Assembly: GCF_014764505.1 (NCBI RefSeq) | Contig: NZ_JACXWX010000022.1 | Span: forward strand, 26,474 to 90,473 | Origin: Phormidium tenue FACHB-886 | GTDB taxonomy: Bacteria; Cyanobacteriota; Cyanobacteriia; Elainellales; Elainellaceae | Length of the DNA stretch: 64,000 nucleotides | Direction of reading: 5' to 3' | Shown here: piece by piece, positions 61,466 to 64,000 of the stretch | How the letters are laid out: every line of letters begins with the position of its first letter | Position numbering within the stretch: position 1 is the first letter of the stretch | Position numbers and translations under genes: made by a program | The notes under the pieces: generated by a model | Databases searched by the model: none | What the model was told of the DNA's origin: nothing | Seen by the model: the letters and a program-made list of their open reading frames with translations, nothing else

Positions 61466-61663
61466 ATGAGCAATGTTCGCCCTGACCATCTAACCCGGTT
61501 TCGTCCTACTGGGGCTGTGCCGCTCTCCGATCGCCCTGTTTCGGTGAAGCTGCCAGTTAGCGTTGATGCATTCGTTCGAGCAATGCCAGAACCCTCAGAA
61601 TGGTTGCGCCGCGTAATTTGTGAGGCGGTGGAGCGAGAATTGAAGTCCTCAAACAATCCTTGA
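61466..61663 (+). CDS. Ribbon-helix-helix-like small protein
   Basis: 65 residues, four bases after the nuclease-like gene. RPVSVKLPVSVDAFVRAMPE and WLRRVICEAVERELKSS fit a CopG/Arc-like strand and two helices. Probably co-transcribed with the nuclease-like gene; could regulate it. Confidence 0.55.
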   Translation: MSNVRPDHLTRFRPTGAVPLSDRPVSVKLPVSVDAFVRAMPEPSEWLRRVICEAVERELKSSNNP

Positions 61664-61810
61664 CTAGCTCACATTTAAGGCGGCTCTAGTTCCGCACTCC
61701 ACTGATTTCTACCGATTGCCCAACCTGCAGCTATAATTCTGCTTTGCGCAACTCAACTCTAATACAACTCAACTCGACTCAACCGAAACCCTTTTATTCG
61801 GAGAGTCAAA

Positions 61811-62071
61811 ATGATTACTCAAAGTCAAATCGCGCTTTATCGCTCAATTAAGCAACTAGACTGGTTTACCAACGCCACTCTGGTAGAAGAGTCAGGTGTC
61901 AGCCGTCCTGTTGTAGCTCAATTTACTCGGCTGCTTAGTCAGCATCAAGTGCTTGAACGAATTGACTTGAAGCCCGCGCCGTTGTTTCGGCTTTCAGATA
62001 CAGATGTTTCTGAACCAGGGAAGCAACTACTAGAGGAACTGGAGCAAGCATTGCTGGCAGTAGCTAGCTAA
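61811..62071 (+). CDS. Small winged-helix-like protein
   Basis: 86 residues, GGAG seven bases ahead of the ATG. ALYRSIKQLDWFTNATLVEE, SGVSRPVVAQFTRLLSQHQV, then LERIDLKPAPLFRLSDTDV reads as a winged helix. Followed by an acidic helix. Probably DNA-binding; target unknown. Confidence 0.65.
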   Translation: MITQSQIALYRSIKQLDWFTNATLVEESGVSRPVVAQFTRLLSQHQVLERIDLKPAPLFRLSDTDVSEPGKQLLEELEQALLAVAS

Positions 62072-62100
62072 CACGATCGTCCGCTTTCCCATGCCACTAA

Positions 62101-62128
62101 AAAAGCCGCCCACACAGGAGCGGCTTTT
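62101..62128 (+). terminator. Terminator after the winged-helix-like gene
   Basis: AAAAGCCGC (62101-62109) pairs with GCGGCTTTT (62120-62128), followed by a T-rich run. Confidence 0.9.
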
Positions 62129-62286
62129 CTGTTCTTGTTGCCATTAGCTTTATGTTTATCCGCTGAAGTAATTGCAAAATCTCTGCGTTTACCATATGAA
62201 TTGATATTGCTATAGCTAAAGTAGATTCGCCCCTGAGCAAGCAATTTAAATCAATCTTTTTGCTGCTTGTACACTTTAGCTAAACA

Positions 62287-63141
62287 ATGAAAATTCAAAA
62301 GCATTCTCGTTCTTTACTTTCATCCACAAGTTTCAAAACTCGAAGTTGCAATTACCCCGATGATCTAGACTCTGCTGGACGTCGCTGCGGAGGTAGGGCT
62401 GCCAGCGAATGACCTGAGGGAAGACTAGGGGGAGATGGTTCCTATGACAGCGATGACGATGACGATGGCGACGAAGTAAAGCGCCCCAACTTTAATGTAA
62501 AAGTTCCTCTAATTACTAGAGAAATTAAAACAGGTTCTGATGGAAATAATTATTTAACTGGCTTTAACAACCACAGTTACACCTTTTACTACCGGGAGCG
62601 GGTTATAGTGAATAGTTTTTCCAGAGATGCCTTGCAGCAAGCCTTTGCCAGAATTGACATGTTAACTACATACCACTCCCGGTAGTATGGTGGAGGTGGC
62701 AACGATCGGCTGACTGGTTACAAATATGCTGATACTCTTATTGGGGGTCGTGGAAATGATAGGTTAATTGGGGGAGAAGGAAATGATACTCTCATTGGTA
62801 ATTCTGGCTCTGATTTTCTGATTGGTGGTAAAGGAGCAGACAAATTTGTCTTTAGCAACTTAGAAAATTCTGAAGAAGAAACAGCAGACACTATCGAGGA
62901 TTGTGAACCTAGAGAAGACCAAATCATTTTGCAAGGTTTAGAGCAGAAAATCACTTTTGCGATAGTCAGTTCTGAAGCTAAAGCCGAGATCAGCAAAGCT
63001 TTAATTGTTTACAACAAAACTGATGGAGCGCTTCTTTACAACGAGAATGGTAAACGTGCAGGTTTTGGAGAGGGTGGCATATTTGGAATGCTCCGACCTG
63101 GACTGAATCTAAGTTCGTCTGACTTTGTAGTTGAGCAGTAG
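62287..63141 (+). pseudogene. RTX-repeat protein gene with two in-frame stop codons
   Basis: One continuous frame of 284 codons from the ATG at 62287. TGA at 62410-62412 interrupts RRCGGRAASE*PEGRLGG, and TAG at 62683-62685 interrupts [13 protein letters not shown]. The last 150 codons are RTX calcium-binding repeats ([54 protein letters not shown]) and a C-terminal secretion-like part. Each stop is one base from a sense codon (for example CGA to TGA), and the frame is otherwise intact, so decay is recent. The N-terminal GRRCGGRAAS words are common in short cyanobacterial proteins. Confidence 0.85.
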
Positions 63142-63180
63142 CAAAAGCATTTTGCGTCGATCGCTTCACTTCCCCATTAA

Positions 63181-63211
63181 AAAGCCGTTACCAGAGAGGG
63201 GTAGCGGCTTT
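63181..63211 (+). terminator. Terminator after the RTX pseudogene
   Basis: AAAGCCGTTACC (63181-63192) pairs with GGTAGCGGCTTT (63200-63211) with one wobble, followed by ACTTTT. Confidence 0.85.
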
Positions 63212-63441
63212 ACTTTTGCCCAACCTAACGCCGATTGACCCCGCAGACCTAAAGCCTCCAGGTGCAGTTTTTTGGCTATTTCACACAACTTTAGTCCCGC
63301 ACTTCATGAGATCGAAGCAGTAGCAGTGGGCACACTGATCTGGGCGATCGCTTGGCATGATTCACTTCTGATGGTTTTGAACCGATCGCCCTTTTTTAGG
63401 TTTATGTAATCCTCTAGACACCGAAAGTAGAGCAATTCATC

Positions 63442-63514
63442 TTAGAATCTCGGCTATAGATTCTAATGTACGTACGTCGTTAACAGTCCCAACTTGAACG
63501 GGACTGTTTTTTTG
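63442..63514 (+). ncRNA. Candidate small RNA ending in a terminator
   Basis: Between 63142 and 63695 there is no gene, but two stems lie close together. TTAGAATC (63442-63449) pairs with GATTCTAA (63459-63466). AACAGTCCC (63483-63491) pairs with GGGACTGTT (63501-63509), followed by a run of Ts. A GTACGTAC palindrome lies between them. No protein gene precedes this terminator, so it may end a short noncoding transcript. The rest of the gap shows nothing else. Confidence 0.4.
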
Positions 63515-63695
63515 GGTGCATATCCTGTCTGTGTCACCTACAGCGATCGCCTCTACAGAGCAGTAGAAATAGCCCCACACGAATTGCTTTGGTGTTGCCA
63601 CGACTGCTGTGGGAACACTGCAACTGGGCGATTGTAGATTGCATTCCTAGCCGTTTTCATCAAAGCCGATCGCCCTTTCCTCTTGAACTATCCCT

Positions 63696-63806
63696 ATGAA
63701 GCTTGTTTTGTCTCTGTTGATTGCGCTGGCTGTCTTCGTCTGGTTGCACCGCTCCAATCTGCTCCAGCCTGCCCCAGCACCAGCAGAAAAACACTCTAGA
63801 GGGTAG
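63696..63806 (+). CDS. Possible 36-residue membrane peptide
   Basis: 36 codons: KLVLSLLIALAVFVWLHRSN then a Pro/Ala-rich tail. Its stop lies in the loop of a 10-bp hairpin (63791-63800 with 63808-63817). Ribosome binding site is poor. Too short to be sure. Confidence 0.3.
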   Translation: MKLVLSLLIALAVFVWLHRSNLLQPAPAPAEKHSRG

Positions 63807-64000
63807 ATCTAGAGTGTGCAGAGGTATTTGAAAATACACCATGATGGTCAGATTTCAAACGTAGGTGACATTGAAGCACCCTAGTACTTGTAGTTGGCTT
63901 GCAGAGGGAAGCTAGTAGGATGCTACCTCTACCGCTAACTACCCGAAGCTTAAGGATGAGCACGCTAGCAGTCGAGTCCTCAAGCTAGAGATTGGTCGAA

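Noticed and set aside
63880..64000. Structured-looking end of window tested for a tRNA
   Set aside because: No cloverleaf with CCA-proximal pairing could be drawn.

Overview
The window reads as chromosomal DNA of a cyanobacterium, most likely non-heterocystous and of moderate GC content. The HIP1 palindrome GCGATCGC is scattered throughout. Genes that mark oxygenic phototrophs include sulfolipid synthesis (sqdB, sqdX), ndhL with its usual DUF3007 neighbour, the phylloquinone thioesterase menI, two single-helix high-light-inducible chlorophyll-binding proteins, and TetR-devBCA. No rRNA, tRNA, insertion sequence or CRISPR array was recognised. The species cannot be named from this sequence alone.

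0-9 kb: a FkbM-like methyltransferase; a compact module of structured leader, 66-codon gene and terminators; a CHAT-type cysteine protease with an N-terminal part resembling EACC1; a CodA-like amidohydrolase; an hpxO-xdhC pair for urate and xanthine breakdown; and a large transglutaminase-like protein. 9-17.4 kb: minus-strand housekeeping genes (methyltransferase, endonuclease III, site-2 protease, homocysteine biosynthesis protein, sdhA) around one plus-strand Pro/Arg-rich protein. 17.7-26.3 kb: the allantoinase puuE, a truncated LysR remnant beside a GNAT acetyltransferase, a CADD-type enzyme predicted to make p-aminobenzoate, crcB with a possible fluoride riboswitch, prohibitin-like and GTPase proteins, a lipoprotein, OsmC and a cysteine-cluster protein.

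26.6-42 kb: ndhL-DUF3007-menI, argD, dipeptide epimerase, a methyltransferase-glycosyltransferase fusion, an HLIP, an amino-acid-type ABC binding protein, a MscS channel, a queuosine-precursor transporter, sqdX/sqdB and folC. 42-50.5 kb: a NYN nuclease with a LOTUS-like domain, a helicase with a C-terminal zinc ribbon, a PadR regulator with a strong inverted-repeat operator, and TetR-devBCA. A near-identical 19-bp element lies before both tetR and devC. 50.8-56 kb: DUF4383, a second HLIP, DUF2267, a YdcF-like protein, an Asp/Glu racemase, a zinc alcohol dehydrogenase and a methyltransferase.

56-64 kb is an accessory region of small orphan genes. It holds a 54-residue peptide with a double-glycine-like leader, two small genes sharing the N-terminus MKxTIYS, two ribbon-helix-helix-like proteins, a stand-alone HsdR_N-type nuclease-like protein, a small winged-helix-like protein, an RTX-like gene broken by two in-frame stop codons, and orphan terminators that may end small RNAs. 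Intergenic regions across the window are rich in strong hairpin terminators and short tandem repeats of 10-18 bp; two of these repeat arrays run out from the stop codon of a gene. All functions come from reading the sequence and from memory of families; no database search was run.
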